Shown: piece after piece, positions 16,333 through 25,571 of the stretch
Layout of the letters: every line of letters starts with the position of its first letter
Position numbering within the stretch: position 1 is the first letter of the stretch
Program-made: the position numbers and the translations under genes
From: an uncultured Bacilli bacterium
Lineage (GTDB): Bacteria; Bacillota_I; Bacilli_A; RF39; UBA660
Length of the DNA stretch: 64,000 nt
Reading direction: 5' to 3'
NCBI GenBank assembly: GCA_934096815.1
Contig: CAKOMY010000001.1
Coordinates: 62,001 to 126,000, forward strand
The notes under the pieces: generated by a model
Database searches by the model: none
What the model saw: only the letters and a program-made list of their open reading frames with translations
What the model was told of the DNA's origin: nothing

Positions 16333-18717
16333 TTATAAAACTAACATTGCAATTGTTAATATTACTATATTTGCAAGCATTATACAAGCTAATACTTTAA
16401 ATACCCATTTTAACCAGGTTGTGTATTCTACTTTGGCAAGTGCTAGGCCTCCCATTATAGCGCCACAAGTTGGTGTAAATAGATTTACAAATCCGTTTGC
16501 TGCTACCATTTCCATTATAGTAGCTTCAACATTGTATCCTACTTGATGTGCAAGTGGAGCCATTATTGGAGTTGATAATGTTGCAAGTCCACTACTAGAT
16601 GGAACTAATACAGAAAGTCCGATATGTATAATATAATTTAATGGAGCAAACACTACCTTTGGTAAAATTTTTAGTAAATTTGCAGCATTATAAATTATAT
16701 AATTATCTAAGTGTGTGTCACTCATTAATACTGATGCTCCTCTTGCAAGTGCAATTATTAATATTACACCTACCATATCATCAGCACCATCAATTATTTT
16801 ATCAACAATTTCGTTCTCTTTCATACGATTTACAAGTGCAATTACTATGGTCATAATTAAAAACCATAATGTTGCTTCTTGGAAATACCATTGACCAATT
16901 GGCACGCCAACTAACCATGATAAACCAAATACTTTAGAGTTTACAAATGCTGTAATACCAAAATCTTCCCAAGGGATAAAACTCATAATCATAATAACAA
17001 AAGTTAATGCAAATAAAATTAATGTAATTTTTTGTTTTCCGGTTAATTTAGCTTCAACTCTTTCAATATCTTCGCCATAAGTAGCCTCCATATTTCTTTG
17101 TTCTTGTAAACTTAATATTGTTGAGCCTTTTTTCTTAATAACTTGTTTTGCATATAGCATTACAAATATTATAGAAATTATTAAAGTTGACAACCATAAC
17201 ATTGTTCCTAATCCAATTATTGTTCCTTGATTTATAGCTACTCCTGCTGGTAAAGTTGACTTTGCAGCATCAACTGCAACACCTACAGCAAAGGGGTTTA
17301 CTGTTGAGCCAAGAACTCCTGATCCGGCTCCTAAAAGTACAATAGCTGAAGATACAACAGTATCCATACCTGCTGCTACCATAGCGGCAGCAAGTAATGC
17401 GTAGAAACCAACAGTTTCTTCAAGCATACCATAAGTAGTACCACCTATTGAAAATATTATCATAAGAATAGGAATTAATACTAATTCATGTCCATGAAGT
17501 TTTTTAATTAAGACTTGAATTCCTGTTTCGATAGCTTGAGTTGAATTCACTATTTTTAGGAAAGCTCCAAGAATTAATATAAATACACAAATATCAATAG
17601 CATCTGCAAAACCTCGAATAGGTGCCAATAATGTTTGGGATAATGTAGCTCCTACTACTCCACTACCATTTACTATTTCTTCACCAATAAATGATGCTTT
17701 AGGAAGTAAATGCGTAATTATTGCAAGTATAAATATTAATGCTAGGATTATAGTAAATGCACTAAGTGAAAATGAGATTCTCTTTTTCTTTTCTTCTTTC
17801 TTTACTTCAGGTTTATAAATTAATGTGCCTGTTTTACCTTCTAATGCTTCTTTTGCTTTAAATAAAGATGTAATAATTGCTTTATTTCCTGTAGCTTTAA
17901 CAAATCCAATAGAAGCCTCTATTTTTGGTAACATGCTTCCTTCTTTAAATTCATCATGTCTAATACCAACTCTTGCTTCAGCTATAGATAATTTATTTAT
18001 TTCTTCTTCATTTTTTTGTTTGTAGTTATAAGATACTTTTTCAACATCAGTTAAAATTAATAAAGTATCTGCATTAATTTCTTGAGCAAGTAATGCGCTT
18101 GTTTTATCTTTATCTATAACAGCATCTATTCCCTCGTAGCCGTGTGTTTTTGTCATAACTACTGGTACTCCACCGCCACCGCAAGCAATTACTATGGTGC
18201 CTTGCTCTATTAAATTTTTAATTGTGCCAAGTTCTAATATTTTCTTTGGTTCTGGAGATGCAACTACCTTTCGATATCCTCTGCCTGCGTCTTCTTTATA
18301 AACAGCTTTTTCTTGTTTTTGTTTTTCTAATGCTTGCTCGCGAGTCAAAAATTCTCCTATTGGTTTAGTTGGATTTTTAAATGCAGGATCTAAAGGATTT
18401 ACTTCTACTTGGGTAATTACTGTTACAACTTCTTTTTTTATATTTCTTTTATTCAACTCATCTTTTAATGATTGTTGTAATTGATAACCAATATAACCTT
18501 GTGACATTGCTCCACTTTCAGCAAATGGAACTTTTTCTTCTTTCATGGAATCATAAATCATTCCCACTTGTGGACCATTTCCGTGGGTGATAACAATTTG
18601 ATTTCCAGCTTGTACTAAATCTATTAAATATTTTACTGTACTTTCAATTCTATCATGCTGCTCTTGAGGATTTTTACCTAATGCATTTCCTCCTAATGCA
18701 ATAACAATTTTACTCAT
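16333..18717 (-). CDS. arcC: Carbamate kinase fused to YfcC-family transporter
   Basis: 794 aa. Residues 1-~310 are a complete carbamate kinase (MSKIVIALGGNALGK, VITHGNGPQVG, VIACGGGGVPVV, DKDKTSALLAQ, GSMLPKIEASIGF). It turns carbamoyl phosphate plus ADP into ATP, CO2 and ammonia. After a lysine-rich linker (KPEVKKEEKKKR) comes a ~475-residue membrane protein of the YfcC/AbgT-like class with about twelve spans (SIGGTTYGMLEETVGFYALL, GSGVLGSTVNPFAVGVA, SLSVLVPSSSGLATLSTPI). In streptococcal arc operons a YfcC-type gene is the arginine/ornithine exchanger, normally separate from arcC. No stop or frameshift lies at the joint. It overlaps arcB by eight bases. Confidence 0.9.
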   Translation of the reverse strand: MSKIVIALGGNALGKNPQEQHDRIESTVKYLIDLVQAGNQIVITHGNGPQVGMIYDSMKEEKVPFAESGAMSQGYIGYQLQQSLKDELNKRNIKKEVVTVITQVEVNPLDPAFKNPTKPIGEFLTREQALEKQKQEKAVYKEDAGRGYRKVVASPEPKKILELGTIKNLIEQGTIVIACGGGGVPVVMTKTHGYEGIDAVIDKDKTSALLAQEINADTLLILTDVEKVSYNYKQKNEEEINKLSIAEARVGIRHDEFKEGSMLPKIEASIGFVKATGNKAIITSLFKAKEALEGKTGTLIYKPEVKKEEKKKRISFSLSAFTIILALIFILAIITHLLPKASFIGEEIVNGSGVVGATLSQTLLAPIRGFADAIDICVFILILGAFLKIVNSTQAIETGIQVLIKKLHGHELVLIPILMIIFSIGGTTYGMLEETVGFYALLAAAMVAAGMDTVVSSAIVLLGAGSGVLGSTVNPFAVGVAVDAAKSTLPAGVAINQGTIIGLGTMLWLSTLIISIIFVMLYAKQVIKKKGSTILSLQEQRNMEATYGEDIERVEAKLTGKQKITLILFALTFVIMIMSFIPWEDFGITAFVNSKVFGLSWLVGVPIGQWYFQEATLWFLIMTIVIALVNRMKENEIVDKIIDGADDMVGVILIIALARGASVLMSDTHLDNYIIYNAANLLKILPKVVFAPLNYIIHIGLSVLVPSSSGLATLSTPIMAPLAHQVGYNVEATIMEMVAANGFVNLFTPTCGAIMGGLALAKVEYTTWLKWVFKVLACIMLANIVILTIAMLVL

Positions 18718-19705
18718 TTTTCATAGTCTCCAACATTACAGCTTTTATTGTATGAAGTCTATTTTCTGCTTCTTCAAATACTCTGGATTTACTTGATTCA
18801 AACACTTCATCTGTAACTTCCATTTCTTTTATTCCAAATTTTTCTTCTATTTCTTTTCCTATTCTTGTTTCATTGTTATGAAATGATGGCAAACAATGTA
18901 GGAAAATAGCATTTTCTTTAGCGTTTTTCATAACATTCATATTTATTTGGTAAGGGCTTAAAAGTTCAATTCTCTCTTTCCATATTTCCATAGGTTCTCC
19001 CATTGAAACCCATACATCGGTATAAATTGCATCTGCATCTTTTACACCTTCCATAATATCTTCAGTCATATTTATTGCAGAACCGTTCTCATAAGCAATT
19101 TTTTTGCATTTATTAACTAGTTCATCTTCTGGCCAAAGTGTTCTTGGTGCACAACATGTAAAATTAACTCCTAATTTTGAACATGCTACCATAAGTGAAT
19201 TTGCTACGTTATTTCTAGCATCTCCACAGAACACTAATTTTCTTCCCTTTAAAGATCCAAATTCTTCTTGGATAGTCATAAAATCTGCAAGCATTTGGGT
19301 TGGATGAAATTCATTAGTTAGACCATTCCATACAGGAACTTTGCTATATTTAGCAAGATTTTCTACTATTGTTTGATCAAATCCACGATATTCAATTCCA
19401 TCATACATGCTTGCTAAAACACGTGCTGTGTCTTCAATTGTTTCTTTTTTTCCAAGTTGAGAACCGGTTGGTCCTAAATAGGTTGCTGCCATTCCTAGAT
19501 CATGAGCTCCTGCTTCAAAAGCACATCTAGTTCTTGTAGAGTCTTTTTCAAATATCATAGCTATTTGTTTTCCTTCTAAATACCTATGAGTTATATTATT
19601 TTTCTTTAGATTTTTTAAATCTATTGCTACATCTATTAAATGTCTAATCTCTTCAGGTGTATAATCTAATAGTTTTAAAAAATCTCTGCCTCTTAAATCT
19701 ACCAT
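18710..19705 (-). CDS. arcB: Ornithine carbamoyltransferase, catabolic
   Basis: 331 aa. Carbamoyl-phosphate site FEKDSTRTRCAFE; ornithine-binding motif FLHCLPSFHN; HPTQMLADFMTI is also present. The protein splits citrulline with phosphate into ornithine and carbamoyl phosphate when run in the catabolic direction. The direction is inferred from its place between arcA and arcC, overlapping arcA by 7 bases and arcC by 8. Confidence 0.97.
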   Translation of the reverse strand: MVDLRGRDFLKLLDYTPEEIRHLIDVAIDLKNLKKNNITHRYLEGKQIAMIFEKDSTRTRCAFEAGAHDLGMAATYLGPTGSQLGKKETIEDTARVLASMYDGIEYRGFDQTIVENLAKYSKVPVWNGLTNEFHPTQMLADFMTIQEEFGSLKGRKLVFCGDARNNVANSLMVACSKLGVNFTCCAPRTLWPEDELVNKCKKIAYENGSAINMTEDIMEGVKDADAIYTDVWVSMGEPMEIWKERIELLSPYQINMNVMKNAKENAIFLHCLPSFHNNETRIGKEIEEKFGIKEMEVTDEVFESSKSRVFEEAENRLHTIKAVMLETMKNE

Positions 19706-20946
19706 TCAACATCCTCCCTTACAAGTGGCATAGACATACATCTTGGGCCTCCGCGTCCACGGCTTAATTCTGCTCCACAAATCTCAATTACTTTAAGACC
19801 TGCTTTGCGTAATTCTTTATTTGTTACATCATTTCTATCATATACAACAACTACTCCTGGTGCTATACATAATGTGTTTGATCCATCATTCCATTGTTCA
19901 CGTTCGCTGGCTACTTTATCTCCTCCAGCGCAAGGAATAAGAGTTACTGGGTGATCTAAATATTTTTCCAATATTTCCTTTAATGATCCTTTTATTTCTT
20001 TTACATTTAAATCTTCGTAAGTTGTAGGATCAAACCCTTCAGTTATTTCAAATACTTGTAATGTATCTGAAATTGCAGGATGGTATGTAAATGTATACTT
20101 ATCTATTTGTGTAAATACTGTATCAAGATGCATAAATGCTCTTGATACTGGAATATTAAATGCTAAAATAGTATCAATTTTACAAGTTGGATCTTTAAAA
20201 AAGTTTTTAGAAATTTGATCTATAGCTGATGCTTCAGTCCTTTGTGAAATACCAATGGCTACAGTATGTTCATTAATATTTAATAAGTCTCCACCTTCTG
20301 TATGCCAATGATAACCTCTATTATAATATAAAGGTGTGTCTTTAAAATCTGGATGATATTTAAAGATATATTCGGCATAAATGCATTCCCTATTTCTTGT
20401 AACTGAATACATGTGATTTAAATTTGCTCCCTCACCAACGCTTGCAAAATTATCTCTTGTAAAGTATAAATTTGGCATTGGAGCTGCTATAAACTTTTCA
20501 GGCTCATCAACTAAATCCACCAACGTTTTTTCTATTTCCCTTTTTCTAAAAGGAAAGTCTTTAATTTGAATTCCTTCCATGGTTTGTAGTACTAATTTCT
20601 TAGAATCTTTTATTTTATCTAAAAATTTGTAAGTTAAAATTTGATACTTTATAGTATGAATTCCAGCCTCTATAATAAATTGTCGAATAAATTTATCACG
20701 AATTTTTTCATCACTATCAATTACTTCTGCTACTAAATCTTCAAGATAAACAACTTCTATGTCATTTTCAATTAATGCTTTTGCGAACATGTCATGTTCT
20801 CTTTGTGCTTCAGCTAAATAAGGAATATCGTCAAAAAGTAATTCATTTAAAGTATCTGGAGTTAGATTTAATAACTCATTTCCTGGTCTATGAAGTAATA
20901 CTTTTTTTAATTTTCCTATTTCACTTGTCACATGAATATTACTCAT
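19699..20946 (-). CDS. arcA: Arginine deiminase
   Basis: 415 aa, full length. Family blocks visible are IGKLKKVLLHRPGNEL, PNLYFTRDNFASVGEG, YHWHTEGGDLLNIN, AFMHLDTVFTQID and the C-terminal catalytic cysteine in SRGRGGPRCMSMPLVRED. It hydrolyses arginine to citrulline and ammonia in the cytoplasm, giving both ATP (through arcB and arcC) and acid protection. It is the first gene of arcA-arcB-arcCD, and GGTAGGAG five bases before the ATG fixes its start. Confidence 0.98.
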   Translation of the reverse strand: MSNIHVTSEIGKLKKVLLHRPGNELLNLTPDTLNELLFDDIPYLAEAQREHDMFAKALIENDIEVVYLEDLVAEVIDSDEKIRDKFIRQFIIEAGIHTIKYQILTYKFLDKIKDSKKLVLQTMEGIQIKDFPFRKREIEKTLVDLVDEPEKFIAAPMPNLYFTRDNFASVGEGANLNHMYSVTRNRECIYAEYIFKYHPDFKDTPLYYNRGYHWHTEGGDLLNINEHTVAIGISQRTEASAIDQISKNFFKDPTCKIDTILAFNIPVSRAFMHLDTVFTQIDKYTFTYHPAISDTLQVFEITEGFDPTTYEDLNVKEIKGSLKEILEKYLDHPVTLIPCAGGDKVASEREQWNDGSNTLCIAPGVVVVYDRNDVTNKELRKAGLKVIEICGAELSRGRGGPRCMSMPLVREDVEW

Positions 20947-20993
20947 TTTTCTCCTACCTTTCTAAATAATAGTCTTCTTTACTATCTATAATT

Positions 20994-21021
20994 ATTATAT
21001 CAAATTTTAAATTAATGTAAA
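20994..21021 (-). promoter_or_regulatory. Promoter of the arc operon
   Basis: TTTACA and TATAAT 16 bases apart on the minus strand, about 47 bases before arcA. The -10 lies in the palindrome TATAATAATTATA, and CATGTTGACATG (5-bp arms) lies just upstream of the -35. Either could bind a regulator. Confidence 0.75.
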
Positions 21022-21336
21022 CCAGTCTTTGATCATGTCAACATGTATTTTGCTTGATACTATGAATTCTATTTTTGATCTATTTGTTTAACACTAAACG
21101 TAGATAAAAATTAAAATTTGTTATTTTCGTCTTTTACTTATAATTTCCTGTTTCAAATATAAAGTAACCTTTAGTATTCACAGACTTGAATTCCGGTAGT
21201 TGCTATCTTTCAATGTTTTTTATTATGTTTTTATTAGTTATTAGTCATATTTAGATAATTTATTTTTAATCCTTAAATTTTATATTTTAATATTGTGTAT
21301 ATGATTCGTTTTTTTAGTTTGAAATTCTTATTGTAT
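21022..21336. other. Intergenic, nothing recognised
   Basis: About 300 bases between the arc promoter and the hairpin at 21345. No reading frame, pseudogene or RNA could be supported on either strand. Confidence 0.5.
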
Positions 21337-21387
21337 AAAAAAAGATAGTTGCAAATCTGTCCGATTATTAGCAACTATACGTCTTTT
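21337..21387. terminator. Hairpin between arcA and the MutT gene
   Basis: ATAGTTGC (21345-21352) pairs with GCAACTAT (21371-21378) across an 18-base loop. An A7 run precedes it, giving a T-run on the minus strand, so it probably ends the primase-helicase/MutT transcript. Confidence 0.55.
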
Positions 21388-21489
21388 AATGATATAAGTA
21401 TCAAAAATATTAAAGTTTTTTTAAAGATTTATCATTCAAAACAAAATTTAGAAATATTTTACAAAAAATTTAATCCTATCACTATAATA

Positions 21490-21882
21490 TTAAGAGATTT
21501 TATTGTTGTTTAATTTGCTAATGATGATCTTGTCAGCAGGAGCAAATTCATAGTTTTTTAGATTAGATGGAACTGTCCAGGCACAATCTTGGTGTTCTAG
21601 TAAAGCATAATGATTATCATTTATTTGGCAATTTAAGACAATTAGATTAATAGTTTTATCGGGATATTCATAAATTATTTCAGTATACTTATCTATTACT
21701 GTAATATTCATGTCTAATTCTTCTTTTATTTCTCTAATAATTGCCTGATTTTCAGTTTCATTAGGTTCGATTTTCCCACCAGGGAATTCCCATAGGCCAC
21801 CTTGAGATTTATTTTGATTTCTTTGAGCTATAAATATTTTATTTTGTTTATTTCTAATTATTGCAGCTACTACCTTAATCAT
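21490..21882 (-). CDS. NUDIX hydrolase, MutT-like
   Basis: 130 aa with a perfect Nudix box GGKIEPNETENQAIIREIKE ELD near residues 34-56, preceded by GGLWEFPGG. The size and the WEFPGGKIE start resemble MutT/MutX 8-oxo-dGTP pyrophosphatases that clean the nucleotide pool. It lies 15 bases after the primase-helicase gene and is probably translated from the same mRNA, which may tie it to that system. Confidence 0.9.
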   Translation of the reverse strand: MIKVVAAIIRNKQNKIFIAQRNQNKSQGGLWEFPGGKIEPNETENQAIIREIKEELDMNITVIDKYTEIIYEYPDKTINLIVLNCQINDNHYALLEHQDCAWTVPSNLKNYEFAPADKIIISKLNNNKIS

Positions 21883-21897
21883 TTTTTCACTTCTTTC

Positions 21898-24258
21898 TTA
21901 AATGTTTAATTTGGTTTGTTCATAATCTTCGACAATGTTATATCCTAATTTTTCATATGTCTTTTTTCTCTTTAAAAACATATTTCTTGTTTGTACAAAA
22001 TTATCATCTACATAATCATATATAATTATATCTTTTTTATTAACATCTTTTCTATGCAATCTTCCAGCATATTGTGTTACTCTTGTCTTTCCAGAAATTG
22101 GCATTGTTAAGAATAAAACATCTAGTTTAGCATCATCAAATCCTTCGCCTACAGTTGAACCAGTCGCAACAATTATTTTATTTTCACATTTTTCATTAAT
22201 TAAATTAGTTAAGCCAACATATTCTTTTAATTTCTTTTTACCAATTCCACCATAATATTTTAGAACATTGTCAGTAATATTTTTTAATTTATTATAAATA
22301 TAGTCTAGATGCTCTAAACGTTCAGTTAGAACTAAAATATTTTTTCCATTATTAAATTCATACTTAATGTCTTTTATTATTTTTTCAGTTCTTATTATAT
22401 CCTTTGATATTAAATCATTGATTTCGTTTAAAGCGTAGTTTTTTATATTTGGGTCGGTAAAATTCAAGTGACTTTTTTGAACTATTACTTTCATTGGTAT
22501 ATTTAATTCTTGATTAAACTTTAAATTATCTACTTTATATCTAATGTTGCCACATTGCATTGTTATTATTGGAGTATGACCATTTTCTCTTTCTGGAGTA
22601 GCAGATATACCATATACGTATTTAGAATCTCCTGTATTTATAGATTGTTCAAAAGTATAAGCCGCTGTATGATGACATTCATCAATAATTATCATCCCAT
22701 AATTCTTTGTTATATCTAAAATCTTTCCGTTATTCCATAATGATCTAATGCTGGCAACATCAATTTTATTTGTAATTTTCTTTTTTGTTCCACTAATTTC
22801 TCCAACTTCATCAATATTTAAAAATTCTTTGATTCTTTCTTGCCATTGTTTAAGCAATTGAATTCTATTAACTAATATTAGTGTATTTACTTTTCTTTCT
22901 TCAATTAATTTACAACCGATGACGGTTTTGCCAAATCCGGTAGGAGCACATAATATACCATTATCATATTTTAATAAACAACTTAAGGCATTTTTTTGTT
23001 CGTCTCTTAATTTACCATTAAATTTTAAATTTAATTTTATTCCTTTATTTCTAGTGTCTGTTTTATTGATCAAAATATTGTTTATATTACATAAATTTTC
23101 TAAATATTCGTATGTTCCTCTAGGAAGTTTAATATATTTTTCATCTTCTTTGCTACAATCAATTATCATTGGAGTATTATAAACTGACATTCTTAACCTT
23201 TGTTTTTTGTAAAACTCTGGGTTTGCAAATGTGGCTAGTCTTCTAAAAGCATTTTTTACTTCACTGGATAAATTTGCTTTGTCGATATAGATCATATCTT
23301 TTAAAATTATATTTATTGACTTGGGATAAGATATATTATTTTTGGTTTTGGTTTTTATTTCTTTATTCATATCAATTATTTCGTGTCCTAAATCAATGGT
23401 GTTTTGGGATATAATTTTGATAGTATCATATATTTCTAATTCTGTCATTTTATGAATTCCTTTTAGGTATAAAAATTGGTTTTTTATTGTCATAAAGTTC
23501 TTATCTATTAGTAATGTATTTCCATATTTAGCTGGTTCTTTTTGAAATGGAAGACTTATTAAATTGCCATAACCGCCTTTAGGTAATGTATCTTGACTCG
23601 GAAACATTCGATCGAAAGATGTTGGTGATAAATTAGTTAATTCCATCGTTTTAGATAATAACAGACTTCCCATTTTTCGTGCTGTTATTGCTTTTATATT
23701 GGTTTCAAAGAAAATCCATATATGAATTCCATTTCCTGAACGACTTTTTTCCATAATATATGGAATATTATATTTATCGCATATACTGGAGAATGCTAAA
23801 ACTTCTTCTTTTATATCATTATTACCTTGTTTATTATCAAAATCAAATGCAACAAAATAACAAGTGTCATCTTCTAATATTGGATAAATTCCTATTGTTT
23901 TGTCATTGTACATATGATTTTTTATGGTTTCGTAGGTTAATGGTGTATTTTGACGATATTGACATGTGTTACATTTTTGATTTTTAGTTAGATTACATAC
24001 ACCTGATTTAAAGGCATTTTGGCATAATGGAAAATATGTTATTTTATTTGTTGCTTTATCATATCTCATTGATGGATAAACATCCGTTCTTCCTTTAAAA
24101 TAGTCCATAAATATTTTTATTTTATCTTCTTGTGTTAGTATTTTTGCATCATTTTTTTCTTGATTTAATTTTTGGGTAAGTATATCTATTTCTTTAGTTA
24201 ATCGTACTATTTCATTTTTATTATGATTGATTAATTTAATAATTTCTGTATCGTTCAC
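21898..24258 (-). CDS. TOTE-type primase-like and SF2 helicase fusion
   Basis: 786 aa from the GTG at 24258, chosen because GGAGGT lies five bases before it; a TTG at 24270 would put that site inside the gene. A coiled-coil start leads to an archaeo-eukaryotic primase-like domain (~45-290). It opens FKGRTDVYPSMRY, carries a cysteine cluster (FPLCQNAFKSGVCN, KCNTC), the metal motif FVAFDFD and the SRSGNGIHIWIFFE histidine motif. These match the domain named from TOTE conflict systems. A superfamily 2 helicase follows: APTGFGKT, IIIDECHH, YGISATPER, VGEGFDDAKLD, QYAGRLHRK. The likely role is attack on, or repair of, foreign or damaged nucleic acid. Confidence 0.85.
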   Translation of the reverse strand: MNDTEIIKLINHNKNEIVRLTKEIDILTQKLNQEKNDAKILTQEDKIKIFMDYFKGRTDVYPSMRYDKATNKITYFPLCQNAFKSGVCNLTKNQKCNTCQYRQNTPLTYETIKNHMYNDKTIGIYPILEDDTCYFVAFDFDNKQGNNDIKEEVLAFSSICDKYNIPYIMEKSRSGNGIHIWIFFETNIKAITARKMGSLLLSKTMELTNLSPTSFDRMFPSQDTLPKGGYGNLISLPFQKEPAKYGNTLLIDKNFMTIKNQFLYLKGIHKMTELEIYDTIKIISQNTIDLGHEIIDMNKEIKTKTKNNISYPKSINIILKDMIYIDKANLSSEVKNAFRRLATFANPEFYKKQRLRMSVYNTPMIIDCSKEDEKYIKLPRGTYEYLENLCNINNILINKTDTRNKGIKLNLKFNGKLRDEQKNALSCLLKYDNGILCAPTGFGKTVIGCKLIEERKVNTLILVNRIQLLKQWQERIKEFLNIDEVGEISGTKKKITNKIDVASIRSLWNNGKILDITKNYGMIIIDECHHTAAYTFEQSINTGDSKYVYGISATPERENGHTPIITMQCGNIRYKVDNLKFNQELNIPMKVIVQKSHLNFTDPNIKNYALNEINDLISKDIIRTEKIIKDIKYEFNNGKNILVLTERLEHLDYIYNKLKNITDNVLKYYGGIGKKKLKEYVGLTNLINEKCENKIIVATGSTVGEGFDDAKLDVLFLTMPISGKTRVTQYAGRLHRKDVNKKDIIIYDYVDDNFVQTRNMFLKRKKTYEKLGYNIVEDYEQTKLNI

Positions 24259-24287
24259 ATTTACCTCCAATTAATTTGTTATTTGTT

Positions 24288-24316
24288 ATAATATAATGTT
24301 AGCATGGTTATGTCAA
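24288..24316 (-). promoter_or_regulatory. Promoter of the primase-helicase/MutT operon
   Basis: TTGACA and TATTAT on the minus strand separated by 17 bases, about 30 bases before the GTG start. Confidence 0.8.
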
Positions 24317-24458
24317 TACATTTGTTTGATTATGATAACGACTTATTAATTGAATTTTTTGATAGTTATTATTTTAGTTTTAAACATAATTACCTTTATT
24401 TAGTCAGTTTATATACATGACATTAATGAAATATTTAAAAGTTTATTAATCATTTTTA

Positions 24459-24490
24459 TTACGATTTTGGTGTAAACACCAAAATCGTAA
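24459..24490. repeat. Perfect 14-bp inverted repeat, copied in the dinD gene
   Basis: TTACGATTTTGGTG, four bases, then its exact complement. It lies 40 bases after the DinD-like gene but has no T-run on either side, so it is not a standard terminator. A 26-base part (24464-24489) recurs inverted at 25136-25161 inside that gene, where it encodes FGVNTKIV-type residues. Confidence 0.8.
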
Positions 24491-24529
24491 ATCATCTTCA
24501 GTTGAATGCTTTAATTTTTAGAAAAAATT

Positions 24530-25351
24530 TTATTTGTACTCGATTTTTAAATTTTCTTTTTCTAATTCTTTAATAGATTTGTTAGGTGTTGGTAATTCTT
24601 CTGGCATTGTTCCACCAAGTTCTTTAATAGCCTTTCTTACTGTCATTCCAACTTTGTAATGAGTTTCTGTTGCTAATTGTTCATTGGGTTGTTCTTGCTT
24701 TTCTAATAATGCTTCTGTTTGAGTAATTCTAAATATATTAGCACCTAATTCAGCACTTCCCATGTTATCGAGAATATCTTCCCTATATCTTAATCCCTTT
24801 CTTTTGGCAATATCATTTGCTGTCTCTCCATTATAGAGTCCTTTGTAGCCTGCATTTGTAAATCTATCAAAGTTTTTGACTCCTTTTTCTTTGGCGATTC
24901 TATATAAAATTTTATTACCATCTTTGGTTTGTTTTCTACGATAAAGTCTTTTTTCATCTTCGGATAATTTATTGTATTCTTCTTCCGTTAATTCCATTTT
25001 TCTGGTTTGTACTGCAAAATACGTTTGACCTAATGCTACCGCTTTATATTTTGGATTTGCATTTTGAACGATTAAATAACATGCATACCTACTTAATTTA
25101 TAGTCTATAATAGGTTTTGTTGTTTTACCTGCTGGTACGATTTTGGTGTTTACACCAAAATGGGAATTTATACTATTATTACTTTGAGAACAAGCAATTT
25201 GAGCCTTTTCAATTACTGCTGAAAAATATCTCCATTCTTTATAGCCAAGAATTTGTTGTAATTCTCTAGCCTCCCAAAACTCATTTCCGTTGTCATCAAT
25301 ATGCTTTATATCTTCAAAATTTTTTTCAGTATAATCTACTATATTACTCAT
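24530..25351 (-). CDS. DinD-like DNA damage-inducible protein D
   Basis: 273 aa from the ATG at 25351, which has GGGAGGATAAAT upstream. Family blocks are FWEARELQQILGYKEWRYF, YKLSRYACYLIVQNANPKY, ALGQTYFAVQTRKMEL, GNKILYRIAKEKGVKNFD and GLYNGETANDIAKRKGL. E. coli DinD is SOS-induced and binds RecA to inhibit it. Here no LexA box is visible, but an inverted repeat overlaps the -10 (25364-25382). It lies in the accessory island between two helicase genes. Confidence 0.88.
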   Translation of the reverse strand: MSNIVDYTEKNFEDIKHIDDNGNEFWEARELQQILGYKEWRYFSAVIEKAQIACSQSNNSINSHFGVNTKIVPAGKTTKPIIDYKLSRYACYLIVQNANPKYKAVALGQTYFAVQTRKMELTEEEYNKLSEDEKRLYRRKQTKDGNKILYRIAKEKGVKNFDRFTNAGYKGLYNGETANDIAKRKGLRYREDILDNMGSAELGANIFRITQTEALLEKQEQPNEQLATETHYKVGMTVRKAIKELGGTMPEELPTPNKSIKELEKENLKIEYK

Positions 25352-25363
25352 ATTTATCCTCCC

Positions 25364-25382
25364 TTGATACATATTATATCAA
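25364..25382 (-). promoter_or_regulatory. -10 region with overlapping inverted repeat
   Basis: TTGATA and TATCAA seven bases apart enclose a TATAAT -10 (with a weak -35, TTATTG, 17 bases up). The layout suits repressor binding at the dinD promoter. Confidence 0.5.
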
Positions 25383-25540
25383 ATCTATAAACAAACAATA
25401 AAGACATAATTTTATATAACTTAACATAATTTAAAATAGATTTTAATATTTGATATTTCTTAGCATATATAAGTAAGTTAATAAATATTTAAGTTTTGTT
25501 AAATATACTTATTTTTTTAATAAAAATTTTAAATTATAAA

Positions 25541-25567
25541 AGGAACTAATAATTATATTTAGTTCCT
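25541..25567 (-). terminator. Probable terminator of the UvrD-like gene
   Basis: AGGAACTAA (25541-25549) pairs with TTAGTTCCT (25559-25567). A broken T-run follows on the minus strand. It lies five bases after the helicase stop. Confidence 0.65.
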
Positions 25568-25571
25568 GTAC

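Noticed and set aside
24459..24490. Intrinsic terminator of the DinD-like gene
   Set aside because: The hairpin is perfect but neither side has a T-run, so it was listed as a repeat.
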